A stretch of DNA of 64,000 bases from Haloferax prahovense DSM 18310 (GCF_000336815.1 NZ_AOLG01000058.1:10224-74223), one strand, 5' to 3'; shown: positions 51,810 to 61,970, counted from the stretch's first letter. The notes: a model not told the origin generated them from the letters alone. Numbers and translations are program-made.

Positions 51810-53750
51810 TTACGACGCCGTTTCCGACCACGGGTGTTCGTAACTCGGGTCGTCCGCGAAGCGGTCGAGACCGGCGCGAATCGACATCCGACTTCCGGCA
51901 GGGAGCCGCACCCGGAGCGCCCCCGTCCCTTCGTCGCCGTCACTTGCGCTGTCGGAGTCTTCCTCGCCGACGCCGCGCTCCACGCCGTCGGTCTCGACCG
52001 TAGTAAAGCGGTGTTCACCGTACGCGCCCGCTTGGACGACGACCTCTTCCTGTCTCGCCCCGGTGTTGACGAGCGTCAGTTCGATTCCGTCTTTCGTCAC
52101 CGACTCCACGAGCGCGGCGACGCCTGCCGGTAGTCCTGGCCGTTCCCGGCGCGCGTCGAAGTGTCTGACCTGCGCCATCACGAGGCCGCCGTAGTAGACG
52201 GGTTGTGGCGCTCCCATGGTGAGTTGGAGCAGCGCCTTGTGGAACGCCGGGTTTCGGTCTCTGAGGTAGTCTTCGTCCACGGTCGTCGGCTCGTTCCCCT
52301 CGGCGTCGAACAGGCGCAGTCGCTCGTCGACGTGCTCGCGCGTCGCTTCGAGGATTCGGTCCGGGTAGTCCTGGAACTCCCCGTCGAGGTAGGCCAGCCA
52401 CGCGTACTCGTGACCGTCGTCGTGTTTCGTCTTCGCCCGCGGGTCGACGCGTCGCCAGTCCTGTTCTCCCCAGTCGCGGAGCCGACGCAGTCGATTTCGG
52501 TCCTCGTCGCGCATCGACATGTACCAGAGGTGAACCGCGTAGGGGTCGTCCGTAAGCGGCTGGAACTCGTACCAGCCGTCCCGCCACAGCACCTCCCCGT
52601 CGTCCTCCGTGAGGACGCCGGAGGCGTCGTAGTGGTAGTCGCCCTCGCCGCCGTACTTGTGCGGGATGTGGAGGGTGCTGTGTACGTCGTCTTCGGCGAC
52701 CTCGATGCCGTTTTCGATGAGCACGTCGAGTTGCGACCGCGGGAACTCGAGGTACTCCCGGTCGCCTTCGAGCAGGACCGCGTTCTCGGCGGCGACCGTC
52801 GGCCCGATGCCGATGTAGTGCCACCCGCCCCACGACCAGCCGTAGTAGCCGCCGTACCACGACCCGTCTGTGTACTCGCCGATTTCGCCGGAGCGCCCGA
52901 CGTTGTCGGGGATGATGCCGCCGTTTTCGGCCGTCCGCTCCCGCCACGCGTCGAGGTAATCGGTCACCCACTCGCGGTAGTCGTCGTCGCCCGTGTGGAG
53001 ATAGGCGTTCGTCATCAGGCTCGTGATGTTGAGGTTCAGCGGGATGTCGCCCTTCGCGCAGCGCTCGTTCAGCACTTCGAACAGGCGCTCTTCGTTCGCC
53101 GGGTCGAGGAGGTCTGCGGCCTCGTCGAACTCTAAATCCCGCCACGGGAGGCCGTGTCTGGCCCAGCGGTAGTCCGCGCCGTAGGGGTGGTGTTCGTAGG
53201 CGGAGAAGTCGCAGAACTCCGGGCCCATGCTCCCGTTCATCGGCCCGCGAACCACTCGGTTTTCGGCGTCGTAGTTCCCCGTGTCCGAGTCGGCGGTGTA
53301 GAGGTCAGCGAACTTCGTCGCTCGGTCGACGACCGCGTCGTCGTCGGGCGCGGCGAGGCCCATGTTGTACGTGTAGAGGTTGCCCTCCCCGAGGTGGAAC
53401 CAGTCGCGACACTGTTCGAACTCGTCGACGACCATCGGATGGCCGAACGGCGTCTCCGTCGCCGCGCCGCGTTCCAACGCGGACTCGTACACGCGACGGG
53501 CGTGGTCGAGCAGGCGTTCGTCGCCGCCCATCGCGTACACGAGCGGCCAGTTGTAGAACCCCTCGACCACGTCGTCGAAGCCGTCGACGCCCACGTGGTC
53601 GTCTGGCGGCCAGAACGGCTCCCCGTCGGGGCCGGTGTAGTCGTCGACGAACCGGTCGACTGCGTCGGCCGTCAGGTCGAACAGTGCTCGCTGTTTGTGC
53701 GCCCACGTCGGCGGTCGAGTCGCCTCGGCGGTCGCTTCGAACTCGCGCAT
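51810..53750 (-). CDS. Helical-barrel glycosidase-like protein, unknown family
   Basis: A 646-residue soluble protein rich in Trp, Tyr and Asp. Signatures of a six-hairpin (alpha/alpha) barrel hydrolase are visible: GFYNWPLVYAMGGDERLLDH, EGNLYTYNMGLAAPDDDA, WRDGWYEFQPLTDDPYAVHL and GGYYGWSWGGWHYIGIGPTV (Gly/Trp-rich loop). The C-terminal 100 residues form a beta domain (VALVESVTKDGIELTLVNTG). No family name can be given. The neighbouring ThuA, DHDPS-like and Gfo/Idh genes suggest action on a polysaccharide or glycoside. Confidence 0.7.
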   Translation of the reverse strand: MREFEATAEATRPPTWAHKQRALFDLTADAVDRFVDDYTGPDGEPFWPPDDHVGVDGFDDVVEGFYNWPLVYAMGGDERLLDHARRVYESALERGAATETPFGHPMVVDEFEQCRDWFHLGEGNLYTYNMGLAAPDDDAVVDRATKFADLYTADSDTGNYDAENRVVRGPMNGSMGPEFCDFSAYEHHPYGADYRWARHGLPWRDLEFDEAADLLDPANEERLFEVLNERCAKGDIPLNLNITSLMTNAYLHTGDDDYREWVTDYLDAWRERTAENGGIIPDNVGRSGEIGEYTDGSWYGGYYGWSWGGWHYIGIGPTVAAENAVLLEGDREYLEFPRSQLDVLIENGIEVAEDDVHSTLHIPHKYGGEGDYHYDASGVLTEDDGEVLWRDGWYEFQPLTDDPYAVHLWYMSMRDEDRNRLRRLRDWGEQDWRRVDPRAKTKHDDGHEYAWLAYLDGEFQDYPDRILEATREHVDERLRLFDAEGNEPTTVDEDYLRDRNPAFHKALLQLTMGAPQPVYYGGLVMAQVRHFDARRERPGLPAGVAALVESVTKDGIELTLVNTGARQEEVVVQAGAYGEHRFTTVETDGVERGVGEEDSDSASDGDEGTGALRVRLPAGSRMSIRAGLDRFADDPSYEHPWSETAS

Positions 53751-54012
53751 GCCACCATACCCCGCGTCTCGGGTGATGAATATTTGGGTCGCGCGAGTCG
53801 CGGCGCTCCGGCCGGTTCGGGCGACGACGATCCGTCTGACCGCGTCGTCGGCGAACCTCCCGATTCAGTCGTCACTCACCGTGCCGACACCGCGCGGCTC
53901 GACCTCGTCGCTACCGCGGTTATGCCAGTCGCTCTCGCGGCCCTCGGTCGGTCGGTCGCTGGTTGTCGTCGGTCGTTGGTTGTCGTCGCTCGGCGTCTTC
54001 TGTGGGTCGCGT

Positions 54013-54951
54013 TCAGTCGATGAGGCGCTCGATGTCGTCGTCGAGCTGGTCGTACAGCTCCTCCGCCTGGCGCTCGTCTTCGGCCGACAGCGGGCGAATC
54101 GGCTCGCGGACTCCCCCGCCGTGCAGGCCGGCCAGTTCGAGGCCTTTCTTCACCGCCGGGACGCTGATAGCGCCATCGAGGGTGTTGTTCTGTCCAGTCT
54201 GGTCGCGGAAGTTCTGGTAGGGCAGACAGATGTTCCGAAGCTCACGGGCGCGCTCCCAGTTCTCTTCGGTGAGCGCCTCGAACAGCGCGAGGCCGACTTC
54301 CGGCCGGAAGTTGCTCACTCCCGCCGAGAATCCCTCGATGCCCTCGTTCCAGAACGAGACGGCGAAGGGTTCGGCGAGGCCGTCCACCCAGACCACGTCG
54401 TCGCCGGTGGCGCTGGCGGCCGCGCCGAGTTTCACGGCGTCTTCGATGGCGTACTTGATGCCGACCACGCCGTCGAGCCCCGCAAGGTCACGGAGATAGT
54501 TGATTGACGGGTCGAATCCCTTGACGTACGGCACCAGCGGGGCCGACGAGGCGTCTGCGAGCTTTTCGTAGTAGCGAAGCAGGCCGCGCTCGTGGACGTA
54601 CGTGTGGTCCGGCGGCATTATCATCATCCCGTCGACGCCGATGCGGTCGTAGGCGTCGATGAGTTCCCGCGCGCCCGCCGTGCTCCCGCCGACGCCGGCG
54701 AGGACGCACACGTCGGACGGGAGCGCATCGACGGCCGTCTCCGTCACGTCGACGCGTTCCTGCTGGGACAGCGAGTGATACTCGCTGATGTTCGCCGACG
54801 CGAGGAACGTGCGGATCCCCTCGTCGTAGAGGGTCCTCGCGTTCGCTGCCAGTTCGTCGTGTTCGATGTCGAGGTCGTCGTCGAACGGGGTGAGGAGCCC
54901 GGCGGCGACGCCGCGCAGGTGCTCGCGCACACCGCTCTCTGCGAGTGGCAT
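54013..54951 (-). CDS. Dihydrodipicolinate synthase-family aldolase/dehydratase
   Basis: A 312-residue class I aldolase of the DHDPS family: MPLAESGVREHLRGVAAGLL at the start, AGLLTPFDDDLDIEHDEL, the Schiff-base lysine in GVVGIKYAIED, and VPYVKGF on the facing strand. The family includes 2-keto-3-deoxygluconate aldolase and 5-dehydro-4-deoxyglucarate dehydratase. Start 54951 gives the family length. Placed opposite the Gfo/Idh gene (114 bp apart), next to two enolase-type dehydratases, it probably cleaves or dehydrates a keto-deoxy sugar acid. Confidence 0.9.
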   Translation of the reverse strand: MPLAESGVREHLRGVAAGLLTPFDDDLDIEHDELAANARTLYDEGIRTFLASANISEYHSLSQQERVDVTETAVDALPSDVCVLAGVGGSTAGARELIDAYDRIGVDGMMIMPPDHTYVHERGLLRYYEKLADASSAPLVPYVKGFDPSINYLRDLAGLDGVVGIKYAIEDAVKLGAAASATGDDVVWVDGLAEPFAVSFWNEGIEGFSAGVSNFRPEVGLALFEALTEENWERARELRNICLPYQNFRDQTGQNNTLDGAISVPAVKKGLELAGLHGGGVREPIRPLSAEDERQAEELYDQLDDDIERLID

Positions 54952-55065
54952 ACCCGAACCACCGTGCACTCGCGCATAAAATCTTCGGACAGGGGGGTCG
55001 CACGCGACGACGAGCGCCCGAGGACCGTCAAAACAGTTATCTGCCCCATCTCTGTAGTCGAACCC

Positions 55066-56118
55066 ATGCCGCGTCAGACAGACTCGTCTCCAATCGCCGT
55101 CGGAGTCGTCGGCCTCGGAAGCCTCGGTCGTCGGCTCTGTCAACAGTTCGTCGAACTCCCCCGGTCGGAACTCGTCGCCATCTCCGACGTGGACCCAGAC
55201 GGCCTCGCCGAGGTCGGTGACTCCTTCGACGTTCCCGAGGCGCACCGCTACCCGTCGTTCGAGGCGTTCCTCGATTCGGCCCCGATGGACGCCGTCGCCG
55301 TCGCGACGCCTAACGGCCTGCACTACGAGCAGACCTCGGCCGTGTTGGACCGCGGCCTGCACGTCCTCTGCGAGAAGCCGCTCGCGACCGACGCCGAGGA
55401 GGCCTACGAACTCACGACCCGCGCCGAGGCGAGCGACCAAACCGTGATGGTCGGCTACCAGCGACACTTCAATCCGGCCTACAAGCGCGCCCACGACGAG
55501 TGGGCCGAGGGCGACCGCGTCCCGCGATTTATTACCGGTGAGGTGACCCACGACTGGCAGTCCTACTACGAGAAGGAAGACGACTGGCGGATGAACCCCG
55601 AACTGAGCGGCGGCGGTCACCTCCTGAACGTCGGCACGCACGTCATCGACGCCATCCTCTGGACGACCGGACTCACCCCGACCCACGTCAACGCCTACGT
55701 CGACTTCCACGACGACGAGCAGGTGTTCGACCGCCAGTCCTCCATCATCATCGAGTTCGCGGAGGGCGCGGTGGCGAACGTCTCCGACACGGGCGTCGTC
55801 GCGCGGACCCGCGAGCACGTCCACATCTGGGACGACGAGGGGGCGATATACCTCGAAGGCCACGAGTGGGACGACCGGACCGGCTACGTCATCGACGACG
55901 AGGGGACCGAACACCATCCCTACGACGGCTACGAGCGGTGGCTGAGCAAGGGCACCGCGTTCCTCGACGCGATAGAGACCGGCGAGACGCCGCCCGCGAC
56001 CGCCCGCGACGGCCTCAAGGCGGTGCTCATCACGATGGCGGCCTACGAGTCGGGTCGGCGGAACGAACGCGTCGCACTCGACGAACTCTACCCGTTCGCG
56101 TCCGACGTCTTCCAGTAG
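55066..56118 (+). CDS. Gfo/Idh/MocA family oxidoreductase
   Basis: A 350-residue NAD(P)-dependent dehydrogenase: IAVGVVGLGSLGRRLCQQFV Rossmann motif at the N terminus, HVLCEKPLATDAEEAYEL (catalytic EKP) and GGGHLLNVGTHVIDAILWTT in the C-terminal domain with the catalytic histidine. It oxidises or reduces a sugar or sugar derivative. Together with ThuA this points to 3-keto-glycoside chemistry or uronate reduction. Confidence 0.96.
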   Translation: MPRQTDSSPIAVGVVGLGSLGRRLCQQFVELPRSELVAISDVDPDGLAEVGDSFDVPEAHRYPSFEAFLDSAPMDAVAVATPNGLHYEQTSAVLDRGLHVLCEKPLATDAEEAYELTTRAEASDQTVMVGYQRHFNPAYKRAHDEWAEGDRVPRFITGEVTHDWQSYYEKEDDWRMNPELSGGGHLLNVGTHVIDAILWTTGLTPTHVNAYVDFHDDEQVFDRQSSIIIEFAEGAVANVSDTGVVARTREHVHIWDDEGAIYLEGHEWDDRTGYVIDDEGTEHHPYDGYERWLSKGTAFLDAIETGETPPATARDGLKAVLITMAAYESGRRNERVALDELYPFASDVFQ

Positions 56119-56205
56119 CGCGCCTTCGTTCTCTCTCGACTGTTTCCACTCCGCGTTCTCCCGCGCGAGGCGGAGTTTTATCGTGGTGGCCGATTCTGTA
56201 GAGGT

Positions 56206-57447
56206 ATGCGAATCGCGACTATCAGCGGATACGCTCTCTCGTCACCTATCGAACCGCCGCAGGACCGACCCTTCCACGGCGGCGTCCGTCGCCTCCTCAA
56301 ACGCGACGTGGTGCTCGTCGTCGTCGAATCGGCCGACGGAACCCGCGGCATCGCCACCGCCGGCGCGAGCAGTTCCGCGATGCGGGAGTACTTCGAGGGC
56401 GAATCGCAGGGCACCTTCGCGGACGTGGTAAACGGGGCCGTCGCCGACGCGCTCGAAGGCGAGACCGTCGAGGAGGTCGAAGACGCGCACGCGATGCTCC
56501 GCGACACCGACCTCCCCGACCGACTCCGCCATCAGGCCATCTCGGCGCTCGACGTGGCCCTGTACGACATCCGCGGGAAGGAGGTCGGCGCGCCCATCTA
56601 CGAACTGCTCGCCGACGAGTACGGCACCGACCCGACGACGGAGATGCCCCTGTACGCCAGCGCCGGGATGTACATGGAACCCGAGGGGTACGCCGAACAG
56701 GCGGCAACCATCCGCGACCTCGGCTTCTTCGGCTACAAGTACCGACCGGGCATCGGCCCCGACGGGGACCGCCGCACTGTCGAACTGCTCGCCGACGTCG
56801 CGGGCGACATGGAAGTGATGCTCGACGTGCACACCTGGTGGAAGATTCGCGACGGCTACGACCGCGAGACGGTCGAAGACCTCGTCACCTTCGCCGCCGA
56901 GCGGGACTGCTACTGGGTCGAAGAGCCCGTCTCGCCCGACGACCACGCGGGCTACGTCGAACTCGCGGAGACGGGCGCGCCGCTGGCCGGCGGCGAGAGC
57001 GAACCGACGCCCGAGGGCCTCGTCGCGCTCGGCGAGACGGGCGCGGTCGACTTCCTGCAGGGCGACGTTCGGCACCACTGCGGCTACACCGGCTGTCGCC
57101 CCGCGGTCGAGTCCTGCGTCGGCCGCGACGTGGAGTTCGTCCCGCACAACTTCGGGACGTGGGTCGGCCTGCTCGCCAACGCGCACCTCGTCGCGGCCGC
57201 GCCCGAGGTGTCGCTCCTCGAATACCCGGTCTTCGAGGACGACCCGCTCCTCGACGCCGAGACCGACCCCGGAATGTACCCCTTCGACCTCGCGTTCGAC
57301 ATCATCGAGGGCCAACCCGCCGTCGAGGACGGTGTCCTCTCGCTGTCCGACGAGCCGGGACTGGGAATCGAAGTGAACTTCGACGCGCTCGACGACTACC
57401 CGTTCCGCGACGGGCCGTGGACCGAGTTCCACTACGACGAGGACTGA
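56206..57447 (+). CDS. Enolase-superfamily dehydratase (mandelate racemase/muconate lactonizing type)
   Basis: A 413-residue enzyme. A metal-binding triad is visible as VMLDVHTWWKI, YWVEEPVSPDD and LAGGESEPTPE. A KxR-type acid/base site lies in GFFGYKYRPG, and VPHNFGTWVG supplies a histidine near the C terminus. The capping domain is at residues 1-125. Most such enzymes dehydrate acid sugars. It is separated from Gfo/Idh by 87 bp on the same strand. Substrate is not known. Confidence 0.93.
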   Translation: MRIATISGYALSSPIEPPQDRPFHGGVRRLLKRDVVLVVVESADGTRGIATAGASSSAMREYFEGESQGTFADVVNGAVADALEGETVEEVEDAHAMLRDTDLPDRLRHQAISALDVALYDIRGKEVGAPIYELLADEYGTDPTTEMPLYASAGMYMEPEGYAEQAATIRDLGFFGYKYRPGIGPDGDRRTVELLADVAGDMEVMLDVHTWWKIRDGYDRETVEDLVTFAAERDCYWVEEPVSPDDHAGYVELAETGAPLAGGESEPTPEGLVALGETGAVDFLQGDVRHHCGYTGCRPAVESCVGRDVEFVPHNFGTWVGLLANAHLVAAAPEVSLLEYPVFEDDPLLDAETDPGMYPFDLAFDIIEGQPAVEDGVLSLSDEPGLGIEVNFDALDDYPFRDGPWTEFHYDED

Positions 57448-57545
57448 GTCGACGGTTCGAAGCGACTCGCCGCCTTCGTCCCGTCTGTCTCGCCGCGTTC
57501 GCCGTCTGCACAAGCTATAATGCGTCTCTCCGTGGTACATTTTTC

Positions 57546-58682
57546 ATGCACGTAACCGACATCGAAGTCATCCCGATATCGCACCGCCTCCCCGAGGGCG
57601 AGGGCCTCGGCGACGCGCGCGGGTTCGGCCACGACAGGGCGACGACGCTCATCCGCGTCGACACCGACACCGGCGACGTCGGCTGGGGCGAGGCGTTCGC
57701 CCCGGGGAGCGTTATCGCGCCTGTCGTCGACGAGTTCTTCCGCGACGACGTGGTCGGCATGGACCCCTTCGACGTGCGGCGCCTCGCGGAGGCGTCGTAC
57801 ACAGACCCATACCACTTCGGCGGGAGCGTCTTCGTCCAGAGCGCCCTCAGCGGCATCGACGTGGCCCTGTGGGACCTCGTCGGCAAGGCGACCGGCAAGC
57901 CCGTCCACCGGCTCCTCGGTGGGACGCCGCGGGAGACGCTCACCGCCTACGCCTCGACGATGTACTTCACCGAGGCGGACCGCGACATCGCCGAGCCGAT
58001 TCGGGACGCCGTCGACGAAGGATTCTCCGCGGCCAAGATAAAAATCGGCAACGGCACCGACTCCGACGTGGAGCGGGTTCGAACCGCCCGCCAACTCCTC
58101 GGCGACGACGCGCGGCTGATGGTCGACATCAACGGGAACTACCGGCCGCGACAGGCGATTCGCACCGCGAAGGCCATCGAGGAGTTCGACATCACGTGGA
58201 TGGAAGAACCCGTCCCGCCGGAGAACCTCTCGGGCTACCGCGAGGTCAAACGCGGCGTCGACGTGCCCCTCGCGGCCGGTGAGGCGCACTACGGCCGCTT
58301 CGAGTTCAAGCGCCTCGTGGACGACCGGACGGTCGACGTGGTCCAGCCGAACCTCGGGCGATGCGGCGGGCTCTCGGAGGCGAGTCGCATCGCCGACCTC
58401 GCCAGCACGGAGAACGTGGCGGTCCGGCCGCACATCTGGAACAGCGCGGTCGGCCTCGCCGCGGCGGTCCAGTTCGCGGCGTCGGTCTCGGACTACCCGC
58501 ACACGCGGCACGTCCCGGACCCGATGATGGTCGAGTTCGACCGGAGCGAGAATCCGCTCCGCGACGAGATTCTGCGGACCCCGTTCGACCCGACCGGCGG
58601 CGAGGTGGACGTGCCGCAGGCCCCCGGCCTGGGCGTCGAAATCGACGAGGACGCGGTCGAACGGTACCGCGCCGACCGCTGA
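57546..58682 (+). CDS. Second enolase-superfamily dehydratase
   Basis: A 378-residue MR/MLE-type enzyme, clearly distinct from the preceding one: KxK motif in FSAAKIKIGNGTDS (catalytic lysine), metal ligands MVDINGNYRPR, MEEPVPPEN and AAGEAHYGR, and His in VAVRPHIWNSAV, giving the Lys-His pair of mandelate-racemase-type dehydratases. It resembles gluconate/galactonate or glucarate dehydratase subgroups. It follows the first by 98 bp, likely under its own TATA (ACATTTTT). Confidence 0.94.
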   Translation: MHVTDIEVIPISHRLPEGEGLGDARGFGHDRATTLIRVDTDTGDVGWGEAFAPGSVIAPVVDEFFRDDVVGMDPFDVRRLAEASYTDPYHFGGSVFVQSALSGIDVALWDLVGKATGKPVHRLLGGTPRETLTAYASTMYFTEADRDIAEPIRDAVDEGFSAAKIKIGNGTDSDVERVRTARQLLGDDARLMVDINGNYRPRQAIRTAKAIEEFDITWMEEPVPPENLSGYREVKRGVDVPLAAGEAHYGRFEFKRLVDDRTVDVVQPNLGRCGGLSEASRIADLASTENVAVRPHIWNSAVGLAAAVQFAASVSDYPHTRHVPDPMMVEFDRSENPLRDEILRTPFDPTGGEVDVPQAPGLGVEIDEDAVERYRADR

Positions 58683-58786
58683 GCGCGGGTCGCTCGTTCG
58701 TCTCCCCGCCGCTGCACCGCCGAACCGACCTCGCGCTGTTCCGACTCGCGGGATAGTTTTATGGGTTAAAGCACCGTGGCACCGGT

Positions 58787-59251
58787 ATGCAGTCATCGCT
58801 AGTGGTAGTCGACAGTACGGACTCCAACGAGCGCCTCCTCGTCGAGGCGGGGCAAATCGCGGCCGGCACGGACACGCCGCTCGTGCTCCTCACGCGAATC
58901 ACCGAGGACGAAATCGTCGAGAACGCCGAGACGTTGCAGGCGATGAGCGACGCCGCCAACACGCCGCTGGAGTCGAACTCGGCGCGGGAAGTCGCCACCC
59001 GATTCGCGTCGCAGGCCGCCGACGAGGCGTTCGAGTCGGTGGACGGAACCGTCGAGTACGACGCCGTCACCGTCGTCGCCGACGAGGGCGAGTTCGCGGA
59101 CGAGGTGATTCGCGTCGCCGACGAGCGCGGCTGTGACCACGTCTACGTCGCCGGTCGACAGCGCTCGCCGACAGGGAAGGCGCTGTTCGGCGACACCGCA
59201 CAGCGCGTCGTCCTCAACTTCGACGGCCCGGTCACCATCCTGACCGAGTGA
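58787..59251 (+). CDS. Universal stress protein-like protein
   Basis: A 154-residue Usp fold: MQSSLVVVDSTDSNERLLVE, VATRFASQAADEAFESVDGT and the C-terminal DHVYVAGRQRSPTGKALFGD. The ATP loop is G-R-x-R-S-x4-K-A-L-F-G-D, degenerate compared with the classical GSHGRSG, so ATP binding is uncertain. It lies in the sugar-acid island without clear link. Confidence 0.85.
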   Translation: MQSSLVVVDSTDSNERLLVEAGQIAAGTDTPLVLLTRITEDEIVENAETLQAMSDAANTPLESNSAREVATRFASQAADEAFESVDGTVEYDAVTVVADEGEFADEVIRVADERGCDHVYVAGRQRSPTGKALFGDTAQRVVLNFDGPVTILTE

Positions 59252-59314
59252 CGGAGCGGCCGGACCCACCGAAACGACAGCTATTTGCGACCGCGACTCG
59301 TCACGTGTTATCAC

Positions 59315-60748
59315 ATGTATCAGCTGTCGGAGCAAGCGGAGCCTGTACCGTCGGGTTCGTCCCGAACCATCGACATCGGCTACATCGGCGGCGGGAGTCA
59401 GGGGTGGGCCCACACGCTCATCAACGACCTCGCGCAGTGTCCGGACCTCGCGGGGAGCGTCACGCTGTACGACGTGAACTACGAGATGGCGTCGAAGAAC
59501 GCCCTCCTCGGAAACCGCGTGATGGACCGCGAGGAGGCGGTCGGCGACTGGTCGTTCGAGGCGACCCGGAGCATGGACAAGGCGCTCGACGGTGCCGACT
59601 TCGTCATCTGCTCGATTCAGGACCCGCCGGGTGAGACGTTCGTCCACGACATCGACGTGCCCCAGGAGTACGGTATCTATCAGACGGTCGCCGACACCGT
59701 CGGCCCCGGCGGGGCGATTCGGGCGCTGCGAGCGATTCCGCAGTACCGTGAAATCGCCGCGACGGTCCGCGAGCGCTGCCCGGACGCGTGGGTCATCAAC
59801 TACACCAACCCGATGACGGTCTGCACGCGGACGCTCTACGAGGAATTCCCCGACATCAAGGCCATCGGGCTCTGCCACGAGGTGTTCAAAACCCAGAAGC
59901 TGTTCGCCGAGATGGCGGAGCGCTACATCGACGAGGCCGAGGACGTCGCCCGCGACGAGGTTCGGGTCAACGTCAAGGGAGTCAACCACTTCACGTGGGT
60001 CGACGAGGCGCGGTGGCGCGACCGCGACGTGTTCCAGTACCTCGACGAGGAACTCGAACGTCGGAAACCGCTTTTCGACCGCGAGTCGGGCGACCTCGAC
60101 GCCGAGTCCTACTGGGTGAACAACGAGGAAGTCGCGCTCGACCTCTACGACCGCTTCGGCGTCCTCGGCGCGGCGGGCGACCGTCACCTCGTGGAGTTCG
60201 TCCCGTGGTATCTGAGCATCGACGAGCCGGCGGAAATCCAGCGCTACGGTATCCGGCTCACGCCGAGTTCGGCCCGCGTCTCCGACGACGAGGGCCCCGA
60301 CGAGATGGAACGCTACCTCGAAGGCGACGCGGAGTTCGAGTTCCACGAGTCGGGCGAGGAAGCGGTCGACATCATGCGGGCGCTCTCCGGCGAGGGGACG
60401 TTCGTCACGCACCTCAACTACCCCAACGAGGGGCAGGTCGACGGCATCCCCGAGGGCGCGGTCGTGGAGACGAACGCGCTCCTCTCCGGCGACGACGTGA
60501 CACCCCTCTGTGCGGGCGGCTTACCCGACGAGGTCGAGAGCATGGTCGAGCGCCACGTCACGAATCAGGAGACGCTCGTGCGCGCGGGCTTCGAAGGCGA
60601 CCTCGACCTCGCGTTTCAGGCGTTCCTCAACGAACCGCTCGTCACCGTCTCGCGCGACGAGGCCCAAGAGCTGTTCGCCAAACTCGTCGAACTGGAGCGC
60701 GAGTACTTCGCCGACTACGACCTCGACGCGTCGGTCCTGCGGGCGTAA
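59315..60748 (+). CDS. Glycoside hydrolase family 4 enzyme
   Basis: A 477-residue NAD-dependent GH4: IDIGYIGGGSQGWAHTLIND (nucleotide loop), VINYTNPMTV, AIGLCHEVFK with the metal cysteine, and VKGVNHFTW with the metal histidine. GH4 enzymes oxidise C3 of the glycone with NAD and need Mn2+. The group includes alpha-galactosidase, 6-phospho-glucosidase and alpha-glucuronidase/galacturonidase; the neighbouring uronate-type dehydratases favour the uronidase types. ATG 59315 is used. Confidence 0.95.
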   Translation: MYQLSEQAEPVPSGSSRTIDIGYIGGGSQGWAHTLINDLAQCPDLAGSVTLYDVNYEMASKNALLGNRVMDREEAVGDWSFEATRSMDKALDGADFVICSIQDPPGETFVHDIDVPQEYGIYQTVADTVGPGGAIRALRAIPQYREIAATVRERCPDAWVINYTNPMTVCTRTLYEEFPDIKAIGLCHEVFKTQKLFAEMAERYIDEAEDVARDEVRVNVKGVNHFTWVDEARWRDRDVFQYLDEELERRKPLFDRESGDLDAESYWVNNEEVALDLYDRFGVLGAAGDRHLVEFVPWYLSIDEPAEIQRYGIRLTPSSARVSDDEGPDEMERYLEGDAEFEFHESGEEAVDIMRALSGEGTFVTHLNYPNEGQVDGIPEGAVVETNALLSGDDVTPLCAGGLPDEVESMVERHVTNQETLVRAGFEGDLDLAFQAFLNEPLVTVSRDEAQELFAKLVELEREYFADYDLDASVLRA

Positions 60749-60831
60749 GCCGGCGTTTCGAACCCTCGCGAACACGTCACTCCCCACCTCCGGGGTCAGC
60801 TATTTATCCCGCGGCCCAGTCGGTACACGCG

Positions 60832-61914
60832 ATGTCGAGCGCCAATAGCCGCGGTTTGAGCTTCGGCTGTCAAGTTGTCAGCTACGGAAACGTCGAGAAA
60901 ACCATCGAGCGAGCGGTCCGAGCCGAGACGGCCGGGTTCGACACCGTCACCGTTCCGGACCACCTGTTTCACCCGACCGGCTCCGAGGAGTATCTGGTGG
61001 ACCCGCCGTGGGAGGCGTTCTCCGTCCTCGGGGCGATAGCCCAGCGCACCGAGGAGGTGACCCTCATGCCCGGCGTCGCGGACTCGGTGCGCCGCCACCC
61101 GACCGAACTCGCGCACGTCACGGCCACGCTCGACCGGATGACGGACGGCCGCGCCGGTCTCGGTATCGGGGCCGGCGAGGCGTTCAACTTCGCGCCGATT
61201 TCGGACATCGACTGGGACGACCCGTACACCCGGTTCAGGGAGTGTGTCGCCGTCATCGACGGCCTGTGGAACTCGACGACTGACGAGCCGTTCTCGTTCG
61301 CGGGCGACTACTTCGACCTCGACGAGGCACACATGGGGCTGAAGCCCGCACAGGAGCCGCGCCCGCCGCTCTGGATAGGCGGTTACGGCGAGAGCATGCG
61401 CGGTCTGACGGGCGCGGTCGCCGACGGCTGGTTCCCGTGGATTTACTCGCCCGACGAGTACGCGGCCGACCTTCGGAAAGTCCTCGACGTGGCCGCGGAC
61501 CGAGGCCGCGACCCCGACGCCATCGACCGCGCGGTGATGGTTCCGACCACGGTCTCCGAGGACGGCGACGAGGCTCGCGAGGCCGGCATCGAGCGCAACC
61601 GCGTGAACCTCGCGCTCCGACCGCCGCTCCTCGCCGACATGGGCTACGAGGACATCGCGGAGTCGACGCCCATCATGTGGCAGATGGCGTTCGACGAGGA
61701 ACAGGAGCGTCAGTTGTCGGCGGCGGCCGAGCGCATCCCGGACGGGGCCGTCGACGATATCTGCGTCGCCGGCGACCCCGAGCGCGCCATCGAGCGAATC
61801 GAGGCGTTCCGCGACGCGGGCGTCGACAACCTCGTTCTCATCCCCGTCGGCGACTACGAGGAGACGATGCGGCACTACGAAAACGAGATTATTCCGTACT
61901 TCAGCGAGCGGTAG
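60832..61914 (+). CDS. LLM-class (luciferase-like) F420-dependent oxidoreductase
   Basis: A 360-residue TIM-barrel oxidoreductase: LSFGCQVVSYGNVEKTIERA, VTLMPGVADSVRRHPTELAH and GRAGLGIGAGEAFNFAPISD, plus PPLWIGGYGESMRGLTGAV. The family uses F420 or FMN for hydride transfer to or from alcohols, aldehydes or sugars. It follows GH4 by 83 bp and may oxidise a sugar-derived intermediate. F420 use is common in haloarchaea. Confidence 0.92.
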   Translation: MSSANSRGLSFGCQVVSYGNVEKTIERAVRAETAGFDTVTVPDHLFHPTGSEEYLVDPPWEAFSVLGAIAQRTEEVTLMPGVADSVRRHPTELAHVTATLDRMTDGRAGLGIGAGEAFNFAPISDIDWDDPYTRFRECVAVIDGLWNSTTDEPFSFAGDYFDLDEAHMGLKPAQEPRPPLWIGGYGESMRGLTGAVADGWFPWIYSPDEYAADLRKVLDVAADRGRDPDAIDRAVMVPTTVSEDGDEAREAGIERNRVNLALRPPLLADMGYEDIAESTPIMWQMAFDEEQERQLSAAAERIPDGAVDDICVAGDPERAIERIEAFRDAGVDNLVLIPVGDYEETMRHYENEIIPYFSER

Positions 61915-61970
61915 CGCGGCGGGACGAGTCGGAGCGTCGGTCGCCGACACCGGCTGATGCGGTTAGTCGG

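Noticed and set aside
54592-55065. Upstream extension of the Gfo/Idh frame
   Set aside because: It overlaps the DHDPS-family gene on the other strand and has no family sequence; the Rossmann motif directly follows ATG 55066.
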